A DNA stretch of 64,000 nt from Diphasiastrum complanatum. Lineage: Eukaryota > Streptophyta > Lycopodiopsida > Lycopodiales > Lycopodiaceae. Position 1 is the stretch's first letter. The number at the start of each line of letters is the position of its first letter. A program made the position numbers and the translations under genes. The stretch covers positions 64,531,190-64,595,189 of the forward strand of contig CM055092.1 in the NCBI GenBank assembly GCA_029204225.1, read 5' to 3'. The notes below the pieces were generated by a model. The model did no database searches. It worked only from the letters and a program-made list of their open reading frames with translations, and was not told the DNA's origin. Of this stretch, positions 11,341-24,056 are shown one piece after another.

Positions 11341-12580
11341 TCATGGGGTAGATTCAATTGTTTCCACTCAGATTTGGAAGTTTAGGTTGTTGATTAGCCT
11401 TTGAAAATCAATAGTTTAAGTGTTTAGCCTCATAAAAACAACATGACTCATTTATTGAATCGATACGTTGTTGTTTAGCCTCATGAAAAACAACAGGGTT
11501 CATTTCTATGAAATGATAGGTTAGCCTTAGGAAATCAATATGAAGTCTTCCTAAGTGAAGCATGGTTCCTTCAAGTTGAGGAAGTATCAGGAATCTTTGA
11601 TCTCTACTTTTGATTATCATCATGGATGATTTTTGTGTAGGGATGTGTCGGAAAAAGATTCAGGACAATTGTTTTATGATGGAGGTGTTTGAATCTCTTA
11701 ATCGGCAAGAAGATGGACATACAACAGTTGGGAAGTCTACATATGTATTTGACATAGTGTCAAAACACTCTTGATGAATTTGTCGTAAGCAGTGATAAAA
11801 TAGAATGTCATTTTTGAACCAACCAAATATGCAAGTAATAGAGCATCCCCAATAGAAAGATAAACCGTATCAATACTTCCTCGGTGCTCACACAAAGTAG
11901 TTGATACTCCTCCTCAACTACTTCCTCACACAAAGTACTTGACACTATCTGTTCCATGGAATCTCGTAGATTCAATTGTTTCCAATCAAATTTGGAAGTT
12001 TAGGTTGTTGATTAGCCTCTGAAAATCAATAGTTTCGGTTTTTGTTTAGCCTCATAAAAACAACAGGATTCATTTATTGAATTGACATGGTGTTGTTTAG
12101 CCTCATGAAAAATGGTTCATTTCTATGAATTGACAGGTTATTGATCAGCCTTAGAAAATCAATATGAAGCAAGGTGAGGAAGTATTACTATTGTTTATCA
12201 TCGATGATTTTGGCGTAGGGATGTGTTGGAAAAAGATTAAACACAATTGTTTTATGGAGGTGTTTGAATCTCTTAATTGGCAAGAAGATGGACATACACC
12301 AGTTGGGAAGTCTGCATATGTATTTTACATATTGTCAAAACACACTTTTGATGAATTTGTCATAAGTAGTGACAAAAGAGATGTCATGATGAGATGCTTT
12401 CTAGGTTAGAAAGTTGTTTGGGGCAAGTGACTCTATGTGTGAGGTAGAGGCAGGAGATTCCATGGAATTGATAGTGTCAAGTACTTTCTGTGAGAAAGTA
12501 TTTGAGGAGTATCAGTTGCTTTGTGTGAGGAAGTATTTTCTATTGGGGATGCTCTATTACTTGCATATTTGGTTTGGTTC
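11341..12580. repeat. Nested direct and inverted duplication in decayed Copia-like DNA
   Basis: A block at about 11341-11815 is repeated in the same orientation at about 11968-12400; both carry GATTCAATTGTTTCC, TTTAGGTTGTTGATTAGCC and CAAGAAGATGGACATACA. In addition, 11816-11964 is repeated as an inverted copy at 12456-12580 (GAACCAACCAAATATGCAAG against CTTGCATATTTGG..GGTTC, and GTACTTGACACTAT against ATAGTGTCAAGTAC). Translation of both direct copies gives a weak IDDF-containing segment that could be a Copia integrase remnant, but this is not certain. Confidence 0.65.
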
Positions 12581-12624
12581 ATGATTCAATTCAAGTATTC
12601 AACACAAGTGGAGCCAACTACTTC

Positions 12625-12800
12625 TGAAGTACAGGCATAGATGCGTCCCGTTCCGGAACGCAGCATTCCGGAATTCTGCAGCGTTCCGGATTGGAATGTT
12701 GCAAATTTTTTTCTTGGTTGCTTTTTTGGAAAAATTTTTGGAAACATGTGTGGAGTGGGGAAAAACAACATATAGCCCTGCAAAAAAAATTTCAAAGACA
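12625..12800. repeat. TTCCGGAA-rich repeat, possibly another motif-ended small transposon
   Basis: Begins GGCATAGATGCG, close to the GCATAGTTGCAGCG terminus of the element at 5844. It is followed by alternating TTCCGGAACGCAGC, ATTCCGGAATTC and GTTCCGGATTGG words, a T-run, and later AAAAAAAATTTCA, similar to the right half of the 5844 element. No clear matching end or target duplication was found. Confidence 0.35.
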
Positions 12801-15562
12801 TAATTTGCAGCATAGATTTACTACTTACTAACTGAACATGCTACATACCAACAGTTAAAGCTGAAACTTGAAAGGCAATCACATAGTGCGTACTACAGTG
12901 CTAAGTGTATACTATACAAAAAAATGTTGACTGATCCACACTCCACACATGCCTCATGAGAATGATCAAGATGTCTGATATCATAAACAATAAAGCTCTG
13001 ATACATACAATGAGTGGGCCAATGGCCAAGTACATGTCACATGAGTATGATAGATGGACAATAGACAATAGACTCATAGACCGATGAATCTCTATGACTT
13101 GGATGCATCATGGTCAGAGGGGGGTTCCTCATCATAACTATCACTAGTAGACAAGTAGGAAGATAATCCTCCTCAGGTATGTGCGGTGTCCCTGAACCTC
13201 CGCCTCTGCCCCTGCCTTCTACGCCTGATGGATTTACATGTCGAGCCAGAGGCAGTTTCGAGGCATAAACTAGTCACTATTGCTACAACGTATTTGTTTG
13301 TTTGTGTGAGGTAAAGCTACTACATGTTGGTGAGTCCCGGGACAATGCAATCATAGTTTTTGGAAAACTTTGTTTCCCCATATTTTTGGATGGGGAAATG
13401 GTAACTTCATGTCCTCTTTTGCCCATGATGGGAACTTTGGGCGGGAATCATTTTGGGAAACTGTGTTTCCCCACTTGGGAAATGCTGTTTTGTAAAACAG
13501 AATCATCTTGAAGTCTTTTGCACAGAAGACAAGCCTGTCATTGGAAAACCTGGGTTAACATATTGATTGCATGAAAGTCTTGTGAGTGTTGAATGCATGA
13601 AATTCATCACAATTTCAATGTTTCAACTATATGTTGCAATGAAAATATTTTTTCACCACTGTGATGATGTGGTGTGTGTTATTTCCCATTTCCCTAGGTG
13701 GTCCGCATTTCCAGGTGGGAAATGTTTCCCAAAGCTGTGACACTGCAATTGGCAATGCCTGGGCTGCGAGCATACTTACTTTAGTCCCTCACAGGAAGTC
13801 TCACAGGAGTGACGAGACATTTGGAGGCATTAATTTTGTCCCATGAAAAAGACACTTTGTTTGTTTTAAGCATACAGAAGCATAACTAAGGGCTACCGTT
13901 ATCTGGCGTGACTTTTTGTACTTGCTTTTTGATAAGTGCAGGCTTTCTGAACCCTCCAATCTCCTGTGTACAAGTGCTTGTTGGCTGTCAGTTTTAGGCG
14001 TGGGGATTTCTAGGACGACTGGTATTGTGCAGGTCTTTCTGCACTTATTATTTACCCAGAGAGTGTAATATAACTCACTTCTAGTCTCTTGTTGTCAGTC
14101 CTTGGTGTTTTACATTACCGAAATAGGGAAAATTAATGGTGAATACATCGCAACAAACTTATGGACCTATATGTGTATGCAGAGGCAACCATAAAGCTAG
14201 AGCCTGCCATGCAGGGTTGGATATAGGCACATTCTTAGTGTGGCTTGAGCTCAAATTTGAGGGTCAGGAAGAACACAAGTTCACAATTATCTGGGAAGGC
14301 TCACTTTTGCAGGCATGTTTGCTGCCTGAGAGGATTTTGAGATTGATGAAATCGATGGTTTTTTTAGAGCTTTGGTTTATGGTAGACCGTATATAGGCTA
14401 GATTCTCTTTATGTTATTTCATTTGTCCTATCACAGTTCGTGTACATTTATATGCACTGCGAGTTTTCGTGTTCTTAGAGTGTGGCATACATAGAATCTT
14501 TATGCCATTGCTAGATTTTGACATATTGTCTTGCACTTGAAATCTTTCATTTATCATTCACAGTTATTTGACAATGCACCCTTGTTATTAGCCCGTCATT
14601 GGAGTTGAAATGACTTCAACTTATTTTCAGTTATGTCTGTATAAACTGCTCATGTCAAATCATTAGTGGCTAGTTGGCCTTTTATGCTGCCAGAGTATTG
14701 TTCTTTGCCAAAGTGTGAATTTTAAACTCAAAATATTTGGTAGAACTTATGACAAAAACAATTTTTTTTCAAAATGCTGGGAAAGTTTTATCTGACCAGC
14801 ACATATGAACGCCATTCTGCCTCACAGAAGAATGTGCACGATCTACGTTTTTTATGCAGTGACTTTGAAGGTTGTCCTTCAAGCACCAGAAGTTCGATAA
14901 TTTCCAACTTGAAGGAAAATGTACCAATAGCACTATACAGGCCAACAATGTGCAAACAGTCTACTTGCATACAGTGATTTCTTTCTCCACAGTTCCATTT
15001 GGCAACATCCCACCCAAAATTGAATCCTTTGGGCTAAGGGAGTGATTAGTGTCAACAGGACTTTCCTCCTGAAGCAGCTACATTTGATTAGTTTGGAGTG
15101 AATATGTGATGTTTTCTTTAAATTACGATCTTCTTTTATGGCCAGTTGCTGATGATGTTACTGGCACTCAACCAGATAAGGTGAACTGGCCAATCTGAAA
15201 AGTGTTTTTTGCATGAATTTTTAATTTCCATCATTTATATACATTTGAGAGAATTTTGTAGAATGCAGGCTGAACATTTGCTGGTGTAGTGAAATTGTTA
15301 TTAGAGAAGTTGGTTGGAGGAGACTACCATGACTGCGAGTTTTTAACAATGTTGAAGCTTAGAGTGTTGGATTTGTGTCTTAGAATACTTGAATATTTGC
15401 TTAAGGATCACTCTACAACCTTTCCTTCATTCCGAAGTTTATTGGAATCACATAGGTTGAATCGAGCTTTTGTTTTTGAAATTTACTTGGTGTGAATATT
15501 TTCCCAACAAAGCAGACAGTTCAAAACACTCAAAAGTATTAACTTAGATGGATGGTAACCAG

Positions 15563-15784
15563 GTGAATGTGAAATCATATGCAAACACAAATCAGCTAGC
15601 AGTGATGCCCCAAGATCGTGTGGCTCAGCTTGAGTGGGATAGGCGCTACCTTTCTGTTCTTGGTGTGGAGAATAACAGACTTTATGAATTAAGGCTGCAA
15701 GCACCTGAGAAAGTGTTCTCACAGGAAGAAAAAGACCTTCGCCAAATCATGGATTCTTTCAAAGTCTTAAAGATCACAGTTTAG
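15563..15784 (+). CDS. PPD2: PsbP domain-containing protein 2, exon 2 (residues 207-279)
   Basis: The last exon begins after CAG at 15560-15562 and encodes 73 residues up to a TAG stop at 15782-15784. It starts VNVKSYANTNQLAVMPQDR, continues WDRRYLSVLGVENNRLYELR and ends in KDLRQIMDSFKVLKITV. This is the C-terminal half of the PsbP fold, including the final helix seen in PsbP-like proteins (DSFKV). Together with exon 1 the protein has 279 residues, a normal length for a PPD protein with its targeting peptide. The frame is intact across both exons, so the gene is probably functional despite its repeat-filled intron. Confidence 0.87.
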   Translation: MNVKSYANTNQLAVMPQDRVAQLEWDRRYLSVLGVENNRLYELRLQAPEKVFSQEEKDLRQIMDSFKVLKITV

Positions 15785-15960
15785 ACTTTCTTTGCATCAA
15801 AAGTATCAGCAATTGATGGTGAAAGAAGAAGTTTATTTCAGTTCAGTGATTGTAGCCCTGGCAACTAAGCTTACAACATCTCATCCCGGAATGCCACATG
15901 TGGTCCTCAATCATGAAGGCTACAATCACGCGTGTTTTCTATGCCATCAAATTTATTGCA
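15785..15960 (+). other. PPD2 3' untranslated region, end not located
   Basis: Follows the stop codon. No single clear polyadenylation signal could be chosen. A tandem duplication starts at about 15961 and may begin inside or just after the 3' untranslated region. Confidence 0.4.
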
Positions 15961-16890
15961 CCATGAGTAGAGCTGTCGAATGATTTCAACTAATTTCTTA
16001 AGCCTATTTGCAGTATTTGGAAGACTTCGTCATCTGTCTCAAGTTGGGTATATGTTGCTGACGTTAGCTGTAGATTTAGTTTTTCTTGGGATTCATTTGG
16101 AGAATGCACTTCATGTTACAGAGTTTTCTACCCATATGAGACACACACCGTTTTGTTTGTATACAAAGCTTTTCTGAGAAGTCGGACATTATGGAGCTTT
16201 TGAGCTTGTCAGCTGGCATAATATCCTTTGTCTCATCCTTTTTCTTGGTCGGTCTTGGAGATGCTTTTGTAAACCAGCTATGTAACTATTAGTTTGTTAA
16301 TCTAGTAGTGTTATTATACGGGAAGTCACAAAAAAAGCTCATATCATTTTAGGTTCTAATGGGTGTCTTTTCTATTTAGGTTTTGGTATGATCAAAATGA
16401 TCAATCGTAAAATTCAAAATCAGCCCACCATGAGTAGAGCTGTCGAACAATATCAACTAATTTCTTAAGCCTATTTGTACTATCTGGAAGACTTCTTCAT
16501 CTGTCTCAAGTTGGGTATATGTTGCTGACGTTAGCTGTAAATTTAGTTTTTCTTGGGATTCACTTGGAGGCACTTCATGTTACAGAGTTTTCTACCCATA
16601 TGAGACAGACACTGTTTTGTTTGTATACAAAGCGTTTCTGAGAAGTTGGACATTATGGAGCTTTTGAGCTTGTCAGCTGGGATATCCCTTGTCTCATCCT
16701 TTTTCTTGGTCAGTCTTGGAGACGCTTTTGTAAACCAGCTATGTAACTATTAGTTTCTTACTCTATTAGTGTTACTTACACGGGAAAGTCACAAAAAGAG
16801 TTCATATCATTTTAGGTTCTAATGGGTGTCTTTTCTATTTAGGTTTTGGTATGATCAAGATGATCAACTGTAAAATTCAAAATCAGCCCA
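15961..16890 (+). repeat. Two-copy tandem duplication, about 465 bp per unit
   Basis: Unit 1 (15961-16427) and unit 2 (16428-16890) both start CCATGAGTAGAGCTGTCGAA and both end in AAAATTCAAAATCAGCCCA. Between these marks they share AAGACTTCRTCATCTGTCTC, TTTTGTTTGTATACAAAGC and CATTTTAGGTTCTAATGGG. They differ by scattered substitutions and short indels, so the duplication is moderately old. No coding function is evident. Confidence 0.92.
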
Positions 16891-19800
16891 CTTTGTTTCT
16901 AGTATTTGTGATTTGTATTATGTCTATTTTGTTTCCCCCCTATTCCAAATAATGTCTTTTCGTAGAAAAAGTTTTACTTGTAATTGTTGGTTGTCATATG
17001 AGACTCGGTGGATATTGAAGAAATTTATATTGTTGGTTGACTAAGTATTTTATTTTTCCTTCTATATTATTTTCTTGATATGGATTCTCTGGTTTGTTTT
17101 CATTGTTTATATGTTTCATTTTAAGCTGTACCTAGTGACATTATTGACTTCGTGGACTAATTTGTGAAGTTGGATATATTCCAATCTCACAAAGATGTAG
17201 ACATTGGAAGATCCAAATATCAATGGCTTGCCTTTCTCTTCTTGGTAGACTTGGACTCAAGGTGAATTGATAGTCGCTCAATTGTTCTCCAATAAAAATT
17301 ATTAAAGTTGTGAACCTAACTTAAGAGATTAAAGTTAAAGAAATAGTAAAATAAGTATAATTATAGTCTAAATTTATCCACAACTCTGACAGATAATTCA
17401 TAAGCTTACAAGTACAAATATCCTTAAAATCTTAATTCTAAGATATGAAAATTCATTCAATTAGAATCTTTAGAAAAATCATTAAGATATAGAATGATTA
17501 AAACTCAACTATGAGTATCCCAGGTACTCTTTTTGAGTTAAATGCTCCTATTTCTAGCACCAAATGCAAGAAAATAGCATTCATTCATCTTAATAGACTT
17601 GTCTGTCCCTTATGATAACCGGAGATCCAATTTGATGAAGAACTGTACTCAAGCATCTGCAGACCATAAATTGTAGCAGAATAACATTCACTAGAAAAAT
17701 TAAATTTTTCACAAATAAAATATTTATCTTGTGAGAATGTCTATGAGATCCATAGATTCTCAAATAAAATCCTGGATTAGAGAGATTCAAGACACTAATC
17801 CAAATCCTTACTCAAATAATAGATCAAGAATTAATCATCACACTTAAGAATCATCACCATTCCTTATAATCCTTTGACAATAATTGAGTATCTATTTATA
17901 ATTTGTCAACCATAAATATTTAGATTCATATGATTCGTCAATCATAATTATCTGGAATCCAAAATCATACTATAATCATTTACAAGATACTGGAGTATAT
18001 GTCTAACATAACTTAGGAAAAGTAAGATTCATTTCAAAATCTTTCCATTAAAAAAATATTGGATTTAGGAATACTTTCAAAACATGATTATTTAACTGAA
18101 GTGCAAGATTCAAGTTTTATAAGCAACTGGTAAATAAAGATTGAACGCATATCAAAATGACAATTATCTTCAATTAATTTTTTTTTTAGATTACAATCCA
18201 AAATCACATCTAGATACCCAAAGTCTTGCTGAAAATCAATTCAGTTATTATTCTTGGATTCATTATGATTTGTTATCCAATTGAGCGCTCCGGGATACAA
18301 TCACTAATGAGCTAAGTCTATTCCTTAACTAAGGAATACTCTATCCCAAGAAATATGTATATCCAATGCACAGAATTTTAACTGATGAACCCAAATGATT
18401 CACTAATCATGCGTCTTACAAGCCATATAATTCAAAAATCATCAGTTCTCGGTGAATTCACATCACCTTGATTGTTTTACCAATTAACTTCATCCTGGAG
18501 TAATCAACTACTCAAGTTAATTGCCAATGATTTAGAAATCTCAAATGTCTAGGTGAAGAATTCAATTATACTAGTATAACACTACATTTAGATCTTTACC
18601 CAAATCATTTATAAGTTAATCTATAAATCTTCTATACAAAGATTTGTTAACTCTACAAGTATCTGTCAAAACAATACTTGATCATATGCTTATGTTCACC
18701 GATTGGGTTAAGTGCACCAGATAACCTTAGTAACTAGGATTACACAGTAGATTTATACAAGATTAATCATGCACATATGAGAGTAATCTCACTATGACCC
18801 AGTACATAAACACATTATTACCTAGCAGATTCCTCCAGAACCCACATATGTTACTCACATAACTCTCTGAGATCGTGTAACTCAGCTACAAAATATTTTC
18901 TATTTCTATTCGAAAAATCTCTGAGATGAATAACATTCACTCTCAACAGTTTTCTCATCTCACTTACCTCTAATTACATAATTTCTCCCACTAATTAACC
19001 CCTCTTTGATCCTAGTACTTAAACTAAGATTAAGTTGACCCAATATAGAACTCTCAGACTTAAATTCTGATCAAACTTACTTCTATTCCAATCAAAATGG
19101 AATTAGTAACCTTTGACCTTTTACTATACTACTTATAGATAATGATTCAAATTCCAAACTTGTTCCAGATTGTCCACACAATCCCCTAGAGAATTCCTCT
19201 TTTTCGAAAAGTTCCAATTAGGCATCTTACTCTGAATCTATCCGAAATTACTTCCAGAAAAAATCTCATTTCTATACCACAGCTGGTTTTTTTTCGAAAA
19301 CTATGCAATCCATGGATTCCCAAATAGAATTTTATCCCACCACTTCACCCCTCCTTTTAAAGAAATTATAAACTTCAATAAACGTTAACTGAAAAGATGA
19401 TATATGAAAATATCTAAATCCAAGAAAAGTCAGTAATAAGTGCTTCTCCTGAAGGATTCACTTCATTACAAACATGACTTCTCCTTCAAATATTTTTAAT
19501 CTGAGTGATAGAAACTACTATTCCATCGAAATCCATTTATGCAACAGAGATATTCTAGGTTTAAGAAATTGAAACATTTTAACCTTAGAATTTATCACAA
19601 TTCCAAGTCTATTCACACAAGTAGTAATTTATATGACATGACAGTCTTTCAGAAGAATAACTTCATGTTGGAAAGAATTCATATAAACTAGTGTGATGTC
19701 TTATATTCAAGAAACTATTAAGAAGTAAAAGATTAATTTAAAAAAATGAAAAATAGATTTGAGGGCCTCTGATTTTGTAAATAATGAGATACCACTGTGG

Positions 19801-21297
19801 GATCTAGATTAAACCTTAAAATTTCCAAAAATACCCCACATTTGATCGAATGGTTTTCTTCTTCCCCATATCGCGAGTAGGTACTAAAACACACCATTGA
19901 TCATCAGATCTTTATAGTCCTAGAATTCTCCTTCCAAAATTACTGATGTCCTGTGAAGAATTGCCAAAAATTGGCAAATCTAGCTTGATCAAAAACCATG
20001 TAGAATAGTGTAAATCATGTACACAAGTGGGTCCCACACATGTGAGGCCATGATGCCACATGGGAAACCCATCCTAATGTAGGTTAGGTCAAGTCAAGAG
20101 AGTTGGTCATGTCTATTTGGTGGTCATCCCTACTTTATAGGACTTACACCTAAGTTTAAGGTGAAAATTTGACCAACTAGCTACCTACCAAGCATAACTC
20201 TAGGAAATAGACTAGGGTTTCATTTTAGGTCAAGGAGAGTGAGTTAACTTCCTTATTACATGCTGGAAATCCACCTAACTTCAAGAAGGAAGTCGAATTT
20301 GCTATGTATTCCCACTCTCCATAGTGAGAAGAAAGAAAATTTTTGGAGCTCATTGGCAATCTCAAGCTAGTTCACTATGTACATTGAGTTTTTGTGATCC
20401 AAATGAAACCAAATCAATTTCTACTTGTTTCTCAGGTTGAAGGCCGTACTACAGCCTTTAGTACACACGTGTGGGCTCGGATTTCAATGTTTATCAATGC
20501 TTTTGATTGTTAATGCTTGTTGTTTGTCAAATTGCCAATCTAGATCAACTTTTTTGTGTCTAGTTTTTTGATAGATTGTTAAGTAAGCATCCAATCACTC
20601 TTGTGGATCTTTTGTAGATCTATTTATGGTCCTAAAGTACAGTACTTTCACAGTCCCATACCATCAACTTTTCCTTCTAGCAAATCCTTAACCACCTCAT
20701 CTGATATTCTAGAGATCCACTGATCATCTAGCTGTCCTATAATCACTATAGGATATTATCTCATGTTCCCAAACACTGGAGAATCCATTTATTTGAATGA
20801 CTGGCATGCCTATCAGATGGATACCACAAATCCACATCTGACCTTGTGATCTAAGCAGAAGAATTAACATGGTTCACTATTACACTCTGAATCTTTCTGG
20901 TTATTGACAAGCTTCGAATACCCTAATGATGCATCAAATTTCGGGACAAGCTTATGACACTAATAGATCCAATATAATCCACGTATCAGATTCCACTTCT
21001 AACATCACAATTGACATCCAAAACTGCGGATAACTCAATGGTTACAAAGATAACAATTATTAATTCAATTAAATGAATTTAATCCAGAAAATTAGTAACT
21101 GGTATCAAGCAATTACTTACTGGGATTTACACAAAATCCTAACTGCAAAATACATTTCTCAATCACACTCACTACCTCTGATGTCCACTCTTCTTCCCTC
21201 CTTAGAATTTTCAGTTCCCTGAAAATCTTTCAGCTAAGGTATCAAGAAGACGTAACGACATTAGTAAATGTTTAAAAATTAATTACTTTAGGAAAAA
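16891..21297. other. AT-rich stretch with no gene, host of a later Copia insertion
   Basis: About 4.4 kb with only very short frames on either strand. The same AT-rich texture resumes after the inserted element at 24880, where a Gypsy integrase relic follows. The region is therefore probably an old, heavily mutated retroelement. No domain could be recognised to prove this. Confidence 0.45.
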
Positions 21298-22123
21298 TGT
21301 GAGAAACTGGCAAAAATACAGCTTGGTATTTTTATGATAGAAGTTTGTAAGTGAATCTCACATGTGTGGAGGATGTTCCCACGTGTGGAAAATTGTAAAG
21401 TAAATAAAAATGTTTGATATAGGGGTCTCATAGAATTTCATAGTCAAGCATTTAGGTGTAGGATGTTGATAGGGTCAAATTTGGCATAGATGGCAAATAA
21501 TCCATTTCCACTTGTAATGCCACTATTGAGCCAAAATAGAGTAGGAGGCCAAACTTGTGCCAATTAGAGTATAGACAAGTGTAATGCTTTTGTTTGATGA
21601 AGTTTAAGAGGTCCAATAGGATTTAGAGGTGGAACCATGAGTGGTACAATAGAATTTGAGGTTTGCTTGAAAATGGTCCAATAGAATTTAGAGGTGCATG
21701 GATCAATGGTCCAATAGGATTAAGAGGTGGAAAAGTGTGATCCAATCATAGTTAAGCATAGTGGTAGCTCATGAATCTACTAGTATCATTGTACTCCTCA
21801 TTTGGATCCAATTGATTTTGAGATTGAGTGGATTTTGAGTGTCATTGAATTTCTAGCTTTCTCTCTCTACCCGAGAGCTCATGATGTTTTTTCTCTCTCT
21901 CTACCCGAGGAGAGCAGCTTGTTTTTACTTAGAATACTTTTGGAACACTTCCCACATGTGTGAGTGAGAGTTGGAAGTGATTGAATGCATGTAGTAGTAT
22001 GTTTTTGCCATAGGATCTAAGATTGATCTTGAATCTCAATCTAGTCTTGATCTTGGTGCATCTACACACCTTAGGAGATCACAAGTACATGTTGTGGACA
22101 ATCCACATGTGTGAAATTCAACA
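21298..22123 (+). repeat. 5' LTR of the gag-only Copia element
   Basis: Begins TGTGAGAAACTGGC and ends GAAATTCAACA, directly followed by the primer site. It contains several CCAATAGRATTWAGAGG words (about 21605-21725) and the tract TCTCTCTCTACCCGAG twice. Confidence 0.92.
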
Positions 22124-22136
22124 TGGTATCAGAACC
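22124..22136 (+). promoter_or_regulatory. Primer-binding site, initiator tRNA-Met type
   Basis: TGGTATCAGAACC directly abuts the 5' LTR. It matches the plant Copia primer site over its first ten bases. Confidence 0.85.
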
Positions 22137-22879
22137 TACCTAAGGTTACCATGCATTTTGAACCATTTGAGTGAAAACCATTCATCAATCTTGAGCTAGA
22201 AATTGTCAAGGCCCATTTTCCTAGCTATCTTGTTCAATTTTGGATCAAAAGAGATCAAAAGGACATTGATTGGGTCTGACCTGGTACTGTACGGAATCAG
22301 GTGCTCAGACACATGTGAGGAACATCCAATTTCAGTTTGGAAGTTCTCTCTCATGCTCGATCCATTTATCTTACTTGATAGCTTGTTTTGGAGCTATTTT
22401 TGTCTAGTTTCTGATGCAATCGATTTCATTCCATTTGGTGTGCCAATCAAAAGTTATAAGCTTTTGAAGAGGGTTAGGTAGGGCACCTAGACCTGGGTGG
22501 ACACATTTGGTTTGGTCAAGAAATTGCTTGTTTGATCCAAAATCACAGTTGAATGCGTACCAATCTCATCTATATGTGATCTAGGCACTGTTTTGAGATC
22601 TTAGCCATTTTGTTTCATGCAATATCATTGTATTTGAGTCAAATTTGATTTCTTAGTGTATTTCACACGTGCTAAGAGTGTTTGATCCTAACTTTGCCCA
22701 TACTCCATCATTTGATGTGAAGTAGATCTAGTTTTGGAGGGATTGAGATAGCTAGTGAGAATCATCTCACAGTTTGTTGCAAGATCTTGCATAGGAGATG
22801 GTAGCACACCATTATTGGATCCTATAGTGAGAGAGAAACAACATTTTTTATTCATCACTTTTATTTATCTCAACTTTAC

Positions 22880-23422
22880 ATGACTTCAATGAGTTCATAC
22901 TTGTTGCAACCAAGTGAGAGATTGTCTACTTCCAATTATTCAATATGGAAGTTGAGGATGGAGTCCATCTTGATACTCCAAGATGTGATAGACATTGTAC
23001 TTGGGATTGAGGAGGAGCCTCAAGTCCTTAAAGAAGTACAAAAATAAAAGAAGAGAGCTAGGATGGCTATCCACTACATTAAGATGAATGTCTCTAATGA
23101 GATATTGAGGGAGATTGGTGATTGTTCTACATCCAAGGAATCTTGGAGTCAAAAGAGTGATGAGAGTGCATCTAATTATGTTTTGAGAGTCAAGGATATT
23201 CATAGGGAGCTTGCATGTATTGGTGACTCAATCAATCAAAGTGAGCTAGTTCAAGTCATTCTCAATGGCTTGAGAGATGAATATGACAACCTTGTCCAAT
23301 CCTATGCCATTAAGGAGGAGCTACCAAGTTTGGAGGCCCTTCAAAGTGTGCTTATTTCTGAAGAATCAAGACAAGAGTACAAACTCTTGAGGATGGACAG
23401 ATGTGTTTCCAATACTTTTTGA
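22880..23422 (+). pseudogene. Copia gag of the gag-only element, one internal stop
   Basis: The frame opens at ATG 22880 and runs to a stop at 23420-23422, broken once by TAA at 23045-23047. The first part carries NYSIWKLRMES, the usual start of a plant Copia gag (Y..W...M). After the stop come AIHYIKMNVSNEI, SKESW, SELVQVILNGLRDEYD and ALQSVLISEE, in the order expected for the UBN2-type gag domain. No zinc knuckle follows. Later frames (23544-23918 and 23753-23944) are not recognised. The low LTR divergence and single stop fit a recently active element whose gag may already have been defective or helped in trans. Confidence 0.8.
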
Positions 23423-24056
23423 AAGCAAGATATTGTAATGTCAAAAGTATGCTCTTGATTCTAGTAAGAACAAGATTGATCTTGGTACTCACTTTTTTGA
23501 AAATAATATTTTCACATGTTTTGAGGCAAATTGTAAACTCCTCTTGAGATTAAGTGAAGCATCCAAAGTGGACACTTACATCCTTGACAGAGTAACTAGC
23601 CTAAAAAAGATCAAGATAGTCTTTGATATCAAGATTAGATCCATCATGGATATAGTTCATAGTATGTGGACTAGTCAAGCTAGAAAGCATAATCTTGATA
23701 ATCATCATTGTTTCACATCTTATGATCTTGATCTCCATGATCCTTATGAGGCTTGGAAGCCTCAGATTTCTCTATTTATATTGCATCCATCATGCAAGTG
23801 GAACTTTCAAAGCAAATATCATCAACAAGCATGGAGGAAGCCCATGATCATAGTGGCATATTGTTGGAGCACTCTTCAAAGGCATTGGCAAGAGATCTCT
23901 ACCAAAGAGATCTTATGATGGATATGGTGAGGGTGCTGCTATGATGGATCCCTTGGCTGATCTTCACTTCTTATGCATACCAAAGGATCCACTCAAAAAG
24001 ATTTACAAACTCCTCAAGTGATCTAGTACCTTTCCAAGCTATTTTTTGAGGAGGAG

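Larger units (their letters stand above)
7400..15562 (+). other. PPD2: PPD2 intron, 8163 bp, filled with repeats
   Basis: The boundaries are GT at 7400-7401 and AG at 15561-15562. Joining the two exons gives TYYEIQ followed by VNVKSYANTNQLAV, a smooth PsbP-family continuation. The intron contains a Copia LTR and primer site (9081-9527), a perfect palindrome (10863-10941), a decayed direct and inverted duplication (11341-12580) and a GC-motif element (about 12625-12800). About 13-15.5 kb shows no recognised feature. A second acceptor, CTTAG at 15543-15547, is also in frame and would add five residues. Confidence 0.85.

Noticed and set aside
16891-21297. The AT-rich stretch as a definite Gypsy internal region
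   Set aside because: The texture and the integrase relic at 25134 suggest it, but I could not find any gag, protease or RT motif, so it is left unassigned.
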